Origin: Ignavibacteria bacterium
Lineage (GTDB): Bacteria; Bacteroidota; Ignavibacteria; Ignavibacteriales; Ignavibacteriaceae
Reading direction: 5' to 3'
Assembly: GCA_030684555.1 (NCBI GenBank)
Contig: JAUXVN010000004.1
Location: 1-64,000, forward strand
Length of the DNA stretch: 64,000 bases
How positions within the stretch are numbered: position 1 is the first letter of the stretch; every line of letters starts with the position of its first letter. The translations under genes were made by a program, and so were the position numbers. Below, piece by piece: positions 51,301 through 59,800 of the stretch. The notes below the pieces were generated by a model. That model had not been told where the DNA came from, ran no database searches, and was given only the letters and a program-made list of their open reading frames with translations.

Positions 51301-51546
51301 ACCATCAAGAATATGAAAACCTATTACGGAAACATTTCATTCACAATGAACAAATCCTCGGCGAATACAATATCAATTCTACTTGATGGCTCAATTCAAA
51401 TGCCCAAAGGTGGAATGGTTATTAAGAATATTTTTAAAAATAAGAGTATTATTTCTGTAAGAATTAATAATGTCGTAGTTAAAAATTACAATAATTTTGA
51501 AATTGCAATTAATGAATTACCTGCGACGGTTGAAATCAACTATTGA
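48355..51546 (+). CDS. Secreted discoidin/(alpha/alpha)-barrel protein, candidate new glycosidase family
   Basis: A 1063-residue exported protein with signal peptide (FPRSFFIFLLFCASLTNLLA). N-terminal jelly-roll (CIA30/CBM-like; DIYQNNFDSIDGWKIVAADE to GTLYIDDFKLVKRE, about 24-182), a discoidin F5/8-type domain (about 185-300; AFDSNKNTFWHSDPNSNKAE), a beta-rich region, then an (alpha/alpha)-barrel-type catalytic-looking domain with SRSYERSWIRDGSLTSSALL, HSYWDNFFAIKGLKDA and PHTWVGSDFISSL at about 640-1000. RSWIRDG and trailing Glu/Asp resemble GH15/GH63/GH94-type folds, but I cannot place it in a named family. No sorting domain. GTG start at 48355 with AAAGGTAG upstream. Divergent from lacI and behind the operator, so likely part of the same pathway. 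Confidence 0.75.
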   Translation: MKKLFPRSFFIFLLFCASLTNLLAQADIYQNNFDSIDGWKIVAADEVDIKISKIESEYGTSLKLDYHFIAGSGYGGIQKVIPLDLPDNYEFSFKLKGDSPNNDFEFKLLDEDGTSVWWMNRRNYSFPKDWQTLKIKKRQIEKAWGPSNEYSPKKIHKIEFMIASVNGGKGTLYIDDFKLVKREVPSNLNIQPDYSANSQKDFNHNINLAFDSNKNTFWHSDPNSNKAEIIIDFKKEKELGGLTLRWDENNYPLQSEYFISDDKINWTKIYSVKNGKGNLSFIYLPETEARYLKIELNKSNKNGFALAELTFEPLSFGSNFNRFFETVSSHYPRGYYPKYFTPEKSYFTITGVNNDTKEALINEEGQIEVDKSSFSIEPFIHNGKELITWENSINIQSLEDEYLPIPIVKRSDDNLELEIKMFADGEAGKSVLNLQYTLKNKSSENQNGNIYFAIRPFQVNPSYQFLNTSGGVAKVESIFFENDNAIINNNKTVYPLLKPDNKGASVFDRGEIINFISKNTLPGEISAYDNLGLASAAYTYNYNLQSGEEIKYYFLIPFHEKEIKVVNPFNKKEADVFMENKLASIKSFWEEKLNSFEIKLPGEYRKWTNTLRSTLAYILINRDNAGIQPGSRSYERSWIRDGSLTSSALLKLGITEEVKDFIEWYSSYQYKSGKVPCVVDRRGPDPVPENDSHGQLIYLIHQYFLFTNDTMFLRSKFQNVKAAVDYIAELISQRSTDDYKLTDSLKNFYGILPESISHEGYSEKPMHSYWDNFFAIKGLKDAVDIASILGEKESELKFISIRDKFKTDLYNSLSGAIKTKEINYIPGCVELGDFDATSTAIALYPCNEKLNLPQPYLKNTFNKYYDYFVKRRDDTTFNWINYTPYELRTVGAFIQLDQPERGHALLNYFFKDQRPQGWNHWAEVVWKDPKLPRFIGDMPHTWVGSDFISSLRSFFVYEDEQRKALIIGAGIIPEWIEHPLGITIKNMKTYYGNISFTMNKSSANTISILLDGSIQMPKGGMVIKNIFKNKSIISVRINNVVVKNYNNFEIAINELPATVEINY

Positions 51547-51581
51547 TTGTACCAAGGATTGATAGCATAATCTTTAAAACA

Positions 51582-51614
51582 ATTAAGCCGGACAATATTC
51601 TTATCCGGCTTAAT
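51582..51614. terminator. Hairpin between convergent genes
   Basis: ATTAAGCCGGA / TCCGGCTTAAT, an 11-bp stem with 11-base loop, 36 bp after the stop at 51546 and before the convergent gene ending at 51675. Suits a bidirectional terminator, although the T-run is weak. Confidence 0.75.
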
Positions 51615-51674
51615 ATTAGAATGCATTGCTAAAAAACATTTAGAGAGATTGACTCCCTTAAATCAAATCAATGC

Positions 51675-53003
51675 CTACTTCAATAAGGTCATTAATTTAG
51701 CAACGGTTTGTTTTGCTCCGTTATTATCAACAGAATTCAATTGATATACATAAGTACCGCTTGATAAACTTGAAGCATCAAAAACTACTTGATGTGTTCC
51801 TTGAGCAAAATCTTTATTAACAACAGTGGCAACTTCACGTCCGAGCATATCAAATACAACTATTTGCACTTGAGAAGCTGCTGGTAAACCAAAACTAATT
51901 GTTGTTGAAGGATTGAAAGGATTAGGATAGTTTTGTGATAAACTGAAATTAACAGGAGCTTGAACATCAACTTGAACAGTTTGTGAAAATTCAGATTTGC
52001 CATCAAAGTCGATTTGTCTTAATCTATAATAATAAAGACCTGAGATTTCGTTAATATCAATAAAACTATATTCAGTTTTTTCTGAAGTGGTTCCTCTTCC
52101 ATCAACAAAACTTAAGGTTGCGAAAGAATTGTTATCCATACTTCTTTGAACTTCAAAACCGCTATTATTTGTTTCTGATGCGGTTGACCAACGCAATTCA
52201 ACACCTTTGGCTACAGGAACAGCTAAGAATGAAGTAAGTTCGACAGGAACATCTGCTGCTTGTGGTTGTAATATTCTATAAGTTCCGCCCCATTCACTTC
52301 CCCACCATTGTTTGTAGAAGTTTCCGTTTGGTCCCCATGCTGGTGCACCAAGGCTATAATTATCAGGATCAAAAATAACAATCATTAAAGTAACAGGAGC
52401 TAAAGGATCTGTGTAACCAAGTTGATCCAGGTGGATTACAGTTTCTGAACTGTAACCATTATCATTATTGGTAGAATCATAAATTGTAGTCCCCGGCTTT
52501 GCATATCCAACACCTTCAGTAACACCGGCAGGGGCATTGGTTTCAAATACAAACGCAGGAACATCTGCAACCACACCAACGTAATTTTTTATTTCATATT
52601 CACTTGCACCGGAAAAATTTTTAATCTTCATAAACATACCGTCACCTTCCCAATCGAATCGGCAAACTTGCTTATCGTCTGAATCTAAAGCAATATAGAG
52701 ATTAAAACCGGAACGTAAAAATTTTACTTTGGTAGTTGAAGCCTCTGTATAAGGTGGTTTAACTTCGACACCGTCAGTTGGTGTATTCCCGTTACCTGTT
52801 GGTACACCATCTTTTTTGAACATTAAATATGGAACATCAACAGCCCATGAGGCTTCGTTAAGTTGGCCGTCAAGAGTTATTGAAGTTGTTGTATTGTAAA
52901 CGGGTAGTGTGGCTGGATCAACAACAGCTTGTGAATGAATTTGAGTGGTGGAAACAATTATAAGCAGAACAAATAAAGCGAGTTTGTAATGTAACTTGAG
53001 CAT
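51675..53003 (-). CDS. T9SS-exported protein with one CBM9-like domain and PVELTSF module
   Basis: A 442-residue protein with signal peptide (KLALFVLLIIVSTTQIHS). A CBM9/DOMON-like sugar-binding domain at about 28-250 (SITLDGQLNEASWAVDVPYL, KVKFLRSGFNLYIALDSDDK), the VPVELTSFLA module at about 255 and a sorting domain (LSQNYPNPFNPSTTISFG). Strong ribosome-binding site AGGAGG before ATG 53003. A LacI-type operator at 53065-53086 lies directly upstream, joining it to the regulon. It probably binds the same surface glycan as the CBM9-like protein at 35717. Confidence 0.85.
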   Translation of the reverse strand: MLKLHYKLALFVLLIIVSTTQIHSQAVVDPATLPVYNTTTSITLDGQLNEASWAVDVPYLMFKKDGVPTGNGNTPTDGVEVKPPYTEASTTKVKFLRSGFNLYIALDSDDKQVCRFDWEGDGMFMKIKNFSGASEYEIKNYVGVVADVPAFVFETNAPAGVTEGVGYAKPGTTIYDSTNNDNGYSSETVIHLDQLGYTDPLAPVTLMIVIFDPDNYSLGAPAWGPNGNFYKQWWGSEWGGTYRILQPQAADVPVELTSFLAVPVAKGVELRWSTASETNNSGFEVQRSMDNNSFATLSFVDGRGTTSEKTEYSFIDINEISGLYYYRLRQIDFDGKSEFSQTVQVDVQAPVNFSLSQNYPNPFNPSTTISFGLPAASQVQIVVFDMLGREVATVVNKDFAQGTHQVVFDASSLSSGTYVYQLNSVDNNGAKQTVAKLMTLLK

Positions 53004-53064
53004 AGAACCTCCTGAAATAATGTTATTATATTGTATTTAGAGTCTTCGCTACGGATTAACATAT

Positions 53065-53086
53065 AAAATGTAAACGTTTACATTTT
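53065..53086 (-). promoter_or_regulatory. LacI-type operator 3
   Basis: A perfect 22-bp palindrome whose core is TGTAAACGTTTACA (53069-53082), with four A before and four T after it. It lies 62 bp upstream of ATG 53003. It matches operator 1 exactly over the core. The rest of 53087-53512 is gene-free and shows nothing else I can support. Confidence 0.88.
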
Positions 53087-53512
53087 CTGAGCGTAAACAT
53101 ATATAAAATTATATCTCTTGTCAAGTGGTAATGATATAAATCATCTAGATTTGTTATAACACATTAGAAATGTCACAAGATTGTATTAGAATCTTTCCGA
53201 TCCTTTTTCTAATGAAGTATGTGATGAATTTTCTTTGGTGGGTAATAGTTTAATTTTTAATTAACAGCTAAAAAACAGATTAAGATGTAAGAGTTATTCC
53301 CAAACCTATATTCTAAAGTGAGCATTGGATAATACTGTTAACAATATTATGTTACGCGAGGAGTAATGGATAAATCTAAATTATTATTTTTCCAATGCAG
53401 CATAATCATTACTCAGAGTTTTGCTTCAAATCCAATTTGGTCAAAAAAAAAATTTAATTTTCTTATCTGTTTTAGCGTGTATAAAGATATAGTTATGTAA
53501 CATATATTCTTA

Positions 53513-54457
53513 TTACAATGTAAGTTCCCGGAGTATAATTATTCCCAAACTCATAGTAAAAATAAATCCGATTGTTGTAATCACAATTATATTTCCGGCG
53601 AGCTTTCCGTTTGAACCCATTGCTTCAGCCATAATAAAACTGACAACTGCCGTTGGACAAGCAAAGAGTATGAACAAAATCATCAAATCAGTTCCTCTAT
53701 AACCAAAGTAGTAAGCAGTGATTGTAAATATTAGGGGATAAACAATTATTTTTAAAATCGATGATAAAACAGCCGGAAGTGTAGCGGTTTTTACTGCGTT
53801 CCAGTTTAACGAGCCTCCAATTCCAATTAATGCAAGCGGTAACGAAATTGAAGCGAGATATGAAATTGTTTTACTAATGAATTCATAAGGTCTTATTTCA
53901 AAATAAGATATCGGAATTGAAAATATTACTGCAAGAATCAGCGGATTTGTAAAAATGTCTTTCAAGATTCTTAAAGTAGAAATTTGTGCTTCTTTTCTGA
54001 ACGGAAGATACAAAGCAACAACAGAAAGAATGTTGTAGAGCGGGAGTAAAAATCCTAGTATCAACGCCGCTTTGGCAGCCCCCGCCGAACCGGATACGTT
54101 TAGTATTACCGCAAGTCCGACAATTGCAAAATTACCTCTGAAACTTCCTTGAACAAACGCCCCTTTATTTTTTAAGTCGCTAATATATAGTTTAGAAAAT
54201 AAAAGACTTATTAAAAAGGAGATAAAAGTAGATAGATAAATAAAGGAAATCATACCGAAATCGATTGCTTCGCTTAGGCGCAACACAGATAACTTAGAAA
54301 AAATAAAGACCGGAAGAGCGATATTATAAACCAACTTTGATGAGGTCTTAATAAATCCTTCGTCAACAAAGTTCTTGGCTCTTAAAAAAAGTCCGATTAC
54401 AACTAAAATGAAAACAGGTGCAATTGTATTTGCTGAAAACAGCAGATTATCCCACAA
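53513..54457 (-). CDS. AEC-family (auxin efflux carrier-like) transporter
   Basis: A 314-residue inner-membrane protein with about ten hydrophobic helices. The FILVVIGLFLRAKNFVDEGF start, LVYNIALPVFIFSKLSVL, GSFRGNFAIVGLAVILN and IGIGGSLNW match the AEC/bacterial malonate-type carriers. Substrate is unknown; relatives move organic acids or amino-acid-like compounds. A TTG start (54457) is the only start compatible with the N-terminal helix. It has no obvious link to the neighbouring regulon. Confidence 0.85.
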   Translation of the reverse strand: MWDNLLFSANTIAPVFILVVIGLFLRAKNFVDEGFIKTSSKLVYNIALPVFIFSKLSVLRLSEAIDFGMISFIYLSTFISFLISLLFSKLYISDLKNKGAFVQGSFRGNFAIVGLAVILNVSGSAGAAKAALILGFLLPLYNILSVVALYLPFRKEAQISTLRILKDIFTNPLILAVIFSIPISYFEIRPYEFISKTISYLASISLPLALIGIGGSLNWNAVKTATLPAVLSSILKIIVYPLIFTITAYYFGYRGTDLMILFILFACPTAVVSFIMAEAMGSNGKLAGNIIVITTIGFIFTMSLGIIILRELTL

Positions 54458-54632
54458 AATATTCCATCCGACAAATTGATTTTAATTTTGCAAAGTTACA
54501 AAAATTAAGTCGTTTGGTTTACAAATTTCTTGAAATTCAGAGGTTGTATGGTAAGTTATAAAAATCCATTTAGAAAAAATTAAACTTCTTATTGATTTTT
54601 TCGATAATGACCATGTATAACTAGCTTTAAAT

Positions 54633-56537
54633 ATGAAAGATGAAATGTTCGAAGATCAGCAAATCATAAATGATGAATTTAATAGTGAAGAAGTAATCGG
54701 GAGTTCACCCGCTGATGAAGCCGTTAAGCTTGAGCGGGATCTCGGTAAATTCAATAAAGTCGGCAGGGATTATTTCCATGTCGAATTAAGACGTGATCCG
54801 GATTTGCTGACAAGTATTAAAAACAGTTCCAGATTCTATAATCTTCAACTGCCGACAAATTTGAATGAATTCTTCATCAAACATGAAGAATCAGCATTGT
54901 ATTGGATTTTCGAAATACCCCTTCTCAATTATTTAGAAGAGCACACCAAAAATCAGCTCGGGACAAAAAGTGCAATCTATGATTACAAATTAATCAAAGA
55001 TTACTTTTCCAAATGGGTTATCGCAAAAAACGAGAACCAGAAAAAGATGCTCGCCAATTCCACAATGAGTCTTTTACGTAAAGAAGGAAATTCCGGTGTA
55101 ATACTTAATTCAATATTTATGGCGGTACTTTATTCATTTGAGCCGTCACTTCAAAATCCGGTTAAAGCTGTTGATGAATTTAAGAAAATAATTGAATCAC
55201 CGGCGGTTTCAAAAATGGCGGACAAGTTTAAAGTTGAATTGTACTACTTAATGCAGCTTTATTCAGGTTTTGCCTATCTCTCCGTTTTCAATTACTATGA
55301 CTCATCAATTCATTTTACTGAAGCCTTAAAACATAATCCTTACGGAATGACAGCAAAACTGTATCTTGCGTATACATCAATAAAGATGCAGCAAAGTGAA
55401 ATTGCCGGATATCTTTTGAAAGAAATATACAGCTTCGATTTATACCGGCTAATGTATGCCATTGAAAATAATAGTTCTGCAATGTTTGTATATTTTCTAC
55501 GCAATCCGATTATCAAAAACATTTTTTATTATTCAGAATTTGCACTTCACGTTGCTACTATAATTGATAAATTGAATGAGTCCCCGGTCTCCGACTATTC
55601 TAAATTCATAAAACTCAGAGATAAGATTAATTTATTGGAAAAACTTAAACTCGAGGGGTATTATACAGAGGATATCAAAAAGGATGTAACTTTTTTAACA
55701 AAGATGATAGGAAATTCAGAAGAGACAAAACATGTAATGTTTATCGCCTCGTTAGATCATTTTGGAGAAAAATTTGGTAAAACAGTTGAATTAATCGGGG
55801 TTGCCGCTCATGAAAAATTTCATGCAGAATACAAACCACAACTTGATATTTTTGATGCGAAGATAAAAGATAACGGTGCGGTAATTGATCAATTTCTGAA
55901 AGAGCTTCAAGATGCTAAAGCTGAACTAAAAGTTAAATTAAAAGAAGCGATATCGAAACTTGAAAAAATTACTTATGAAAATATTAGCGTTGTTGAAAAC
56001 AGATTGAATAATCTTCATCTGGAAAAAGAATACGACCCAAATTTATCGTTTCAAAACTCAATGACTTACAATTTTATAATTGCATTAACAGTCTTTCTTA
56101 TTGGTGGTTTTGCCGGTTATTCGAACAACGTAGGGAGTGGTTTTGGTGATTTTAACGGTACTATGGGAACAATAATATTCACTGGATTAAAATGGTCCAT
56201 GTTAACATTTGCAATCGGCTTTTTAATTTCTTTGGTCTTCTCGGGATTTGTATTATTAGAGCGCTCCAATCAAAAGCAGAGACTTCTTCAAAAAATCAGT
56301 GCGTATAAAAATGAAAAAGACAGAAAAGTCGAGTATGTAAAAAAAGAAGCCGAAATGAAAGAGAAGTCCATCACAGAAAATTTCAATGACCGGATTGAAC
56401 TTCATAAAGCATCAATTGAAGACTTAAAGCACCGCCGAACAGCAGATGAAATCTCGTTTAAGGTAGAAGCAGAGTCAAAAATCAAACCGATAAAGGAAAG
56501 CTTACAAAAAATTTTGGAAGAAACTTTAAGTTCATAG
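54633..56537 (+). CDS. Membrane-anchored coiled-coil protein of unknown function
   Basis: A 634-residue protein that I do not recognise. An N-terminal hydrophilic helical region (1-460) includes TPR-like helix pairs (SGFAYLSVFNYYDSSIHFTE, ALKHNPYGMTAKLYLAYTSI). Two hydrophobic segments (about 478-498, FIIALTVFLIGGFAGYS; about 515-543, MLTFAIGFLISLVFSGFVLL) form a hairpin in the membrane with a short external loop, followed by a Lys/Glu-rich coiled coil (550-634). No signal peptide; orientation is probably both ends cytoplasmic. Function unknown; may be a scaffold. Start ATG 54633 has no clear ribosome-binding site. Confidence 0.8.
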   Translation: MKDEMFEDQQIINDEFNSEEVIGSSPADEAVKLERDLGKFNKVGRDYFHVELRRDPDLLTSIKNSSRFYNLQLPTNLNEFFIKHEESALYWIFEIPLLNYLEEHTKNQLGTKSAIYDYKLIKDYFSKWVIAKNENQKKMLANSTMSLLRKEGNSGVILNSIFMAVLYSFEPSLQNPVKAVDEFKKIIESPAVSKMADKFKVELYYLMQLYSGFAYLSVFNYYDSSIHFTEALKHNPYGMTAKLYLAYTSIKMQQSEIAGYLLKEIYSFDLYRLMYAIENNSSAMFVYFLRNPIIKNIFYYSEFALHVATIIDKLNESPVSDYSKFIKLRDKINLLEKLKLEGYYTEDIKKDVTFLTKMIGNSEETKHVMFIASLDHFGEKFGKTVELIGVAAHEKFHAEYKPQLDIFDAKIKDNGAVIDQFLKELQDAKAELKVKLKEAISKLEKITYENISVVENRLNNLHLEKEYDPNLSFQNSMTYNFIIALTVFLIGGFAGYSNNVGSGFGDFNGTMGTIIFTGLKWSMLTFAIGFLISLVFSGFVLLERSNQKQRLLQKISAYKNEKDRKVEYVKKEAEMKEKSITENFNDRIELHKASIEDLKHRRTADEISFKVEAESKIKPIKESLQKILEETLSS

Positions 56538-56730
56538 TACCCTCATCAGGCGATTTACAAAACACAACTTCCCTTTTATTTGGTAATCCTGGGATTACTA
56601 AATCCCCCGGTATTCTATAATTAAATAAGACCCAATAATAGCATGTTGGCTAATATTAGGCAGTAATTTTTTTGCTTAAACGCACAAAAGGTTTAAATAT
56701 TGCAAAAAATCGAATAAAATACAACTCGGC

Positions 56731-56883
56731 ATGAAATTGGGTGATGAACTTGAAAATTGTAAGGTTATAGTGCAAAATAAAATTTACATAACTCAACCCC
56801 ATTTGCCCACATTGGAGGAATTTATTCCTTATTTAAAGGAAATGTACGTTAAAGGTGATGAAATAGGAATCAATAAAATATAA
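56731..56883 (+). pseudogene. N-terminal remnant of a DegT/DnrJ/EryC1-type aminotransferase
   Basis: A 50-residue frame from ATG 56731 includes IYITQPHLPTLEEFIPYLKE, which matches the N-terminal stretch (I-x-x-x-x-P-x-L-P-x-L-E-E-F-x-x-Y-L) of DegT-type sugar-nucleotide aminotransferases. The expected continuation (KWLTN-type and PLP-binding segments) is absent; the frame instead ends TAATG overlapping the glycosyltransferase start. It is too short to be active. Identification from about 20 residues, so moderate certainty. The region 56538-56730 holds nothing else. Confidence 0.6.
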
Positions 56884-59800
56884 TGTCTGAAGAAAAAGTA
56901 TTGATCATCGGATTAACCAGGGTTCGAAATGAGGAATTAATAATTGCTGAAACACTCAACCATATGTCAGAATTCTGTACGGGAGGAATTTATGTGTACG
57001 ATGATTGCTCTGAAGATAATACAGTATTGATTTGTGAGGCTCACCCAAATGTAAATAAAGTTGTAAAAGGATCATTTTGGGATTCGAATCGGGAAAAAGC
57101 AGAATTTGAAAATCGTCAGGAATTACTTTCTACTGCAAAGATTGAAGCAAAAGTAAATGACTGGTTTGTATATATGGATGCCGACGAACGAATTGAGTTT
57201 GATTGGTCTTTAATGGAGAATCTTGATCCATACGTCATAGCCATTAGAATGAGGCTTTTTGATTTCTATATAACTCCTGAAGATGTCAATAAAAATTATT
57301 ACGAACGAGAATGGATTGGTCCCGAATATCGGGAAATTGTATTTGCATTTAAAAATTTGGACTCTCTTCGATATGAATTTCCTGATCAAAGGGAGGTTAC
57401 TTTAGGAGAAGGTGTAGTCATTAATTCTGGATATGTAAAGCATTACGGGAAAGCAATATCCATAGAGCAGTGGCAAAACACTTGCGAATACTATTCAACG
57501 CACTTTCCCAAATACTCGGAGAAATGGGAAAATAGAAAAGGAAAAGCTATCCATACCCAATCTGATTTTGGATATAAATTAATGAAATGGTCAGACAAAG
57601 AATTAAATGGAATTCCAATGAATTTAGTAGACACTGAAAAAAATCAAAGACTAAAAATCCTCATCACCAACCATCATTTACTAGATTACAGAGGTACTGA
57701 GCTTTACACACTGAGTCTAGCAGTAGAACTGAAAAAGCGGGGTATTGAAGTATATGTTTATTCAAAATATCTAGGAAGCATTTCCGAAAAATTTGCGGAG
57801 TATTACATCCCGATTGTCGAGAATTTAGAGGCTTATATGGATATTGAGTTTGATCTTGCTCATGTTCACCATAACATCAACGCAATTGAAGTTAGGAATC
57901 AATTTCCCAAACTTCCAATAGTCTATGTTTCACATGGAGTATTACCTTTTTTAGAACAACCACCATTAGTAGACCTTGGTATTTCAAAATATATTGCAGT
58001 TAGCGAAGAAGTTTACAATAACCTTGTAGAAAAAGGTGTTAACCCCAGATTAATTTCCATTATTCGTAATCCAATTGATGAAAAAAAATTCTTTCCCGAA
58101 AAGCACATTAACGAAACACCTAAGAACGGTTTAGTAGTAAGCAATAAGATTAGTGACGAGAAACTAGAAATAATACAAAAGACTTGTAGACTTTTAGATA
58201 TTGATCTCAGAATTGTTGGAGGACGTAATGGCGAAACCAATCAAGATACTCTTAGAGAAATGATTCAAGAGTCAGATATTATCTTTTCAATAGGAAGAGG
58301 AGTAATTGAAGCAATATTTTCTGGAAGAGCAGCTGTTGTATTTGATTATGAGGGAGGCGATGGAATGGTTACGCCCGATAACATTCTCAAACTTATGGAG
58401 TTTAACTTCTCGGGAAGAATGAGCAAAACCCAGTTCAATGTTCAGGGACTTACTGATGAAGTTAAAAAATATGATAGAAATTCTATCAATCAAGTAAGAA
58501 GTATTGCACTAAAGTATTTCTCCTCAGAGGTCATATTCGAAAAATTAATAACTGAATATTGGAATTGCATTAAGTCAAGCGACACAGATATCTCAATAGA
58601 CAACTCACTTATAAAGTTTATTAGTAGTACCATTCGCGAGGTAAATTATTACACTAGTATCAGTACAGCACGATCCCCAAAAGATAATGGTTTAACTGGT
58701 AATTCTAGATTTTTAAAAAGTGCTGAAATTCTACCCCCAACTTCAAATAAAAAATTAAAAATTGGTTTTTTAGCTAATGATTTTTCTTCCGCATGCCCTA
58801 TGATTAGGGTTATAAGCGTTTTACACTCCCTTCAAAAGATGTTACTAATAGATTTCATCCCTTTATTTAATCTTCAAAAATTGCGTAAAAATAATTCAGT
58901 CGACTCTATAACCGAAATCCTTGATTTAGACGCGTTAAGAAAGTTGGATGTTCTGATAGTCCAAAGAGAATTTTGTATCACTGTTCCATTTAATAAATTA
59001 AAAGAATTACTTGATGACACTTCTGTTAAAATAGTTTTTGAAATAGATGATAATCTTCTAAACCTTTATCCAGAGCATGTTCTATTTAAAACTTATGAAG
59101 CTAATCGAAAATACTTTCATGATTACTTGGCGAATTCCGATTTAGTTACTGTAACAACAAAAGAACTAAAAAATGCTTTTTCGGGGATTGCTTCACGCAT
59201 TGCAGTATTACCAAACTATATAGATGATGAAATATGGGGTAACAAATTTCCGAAAAGAGTAGCTAATCGAAAAGTTAGAATACTATTTAGCGGCAGTAAA
59301 ACTCATCTTGAAGACCTCGCATTGATAGAAGATGTAATTGTTGCAATATCACAAGAATATCAAGACAAGGTCGAATTTGTCTTCTGGGGAAACATAACTT
59401 CTAAAATTGAGATTAATTGTCATATCAAAAAGATCACAGATTTCATGCCATCTTATGCCACATACGCAAAGCGTCTATCTGAGTTGGATATTGATATTGG
59501 ATTAATACCATTAGCCGATAATGAATTTAATAGGTCGAAATCAAACATAAAATACTTAGATTATTCTGCAGCTGGAATAACCTCAATTATGAGTAAAGTA
59601 AATGCATATAATGAAATTGTTACGAATGGAGTAAATGGAGTCTTGGCTGAGAACAATTTTGACTCATGGTATAGTGCAATAAAACTGTTGTTAGACGATT
59701 CAATCAAAAGAAATGCAATTGCTCAAAACGCACACTCGTTGGTCCTATCGAGTTATACAACTCAAACAAATGCGTTTAAGTGGTTACAAATATATTCTTC

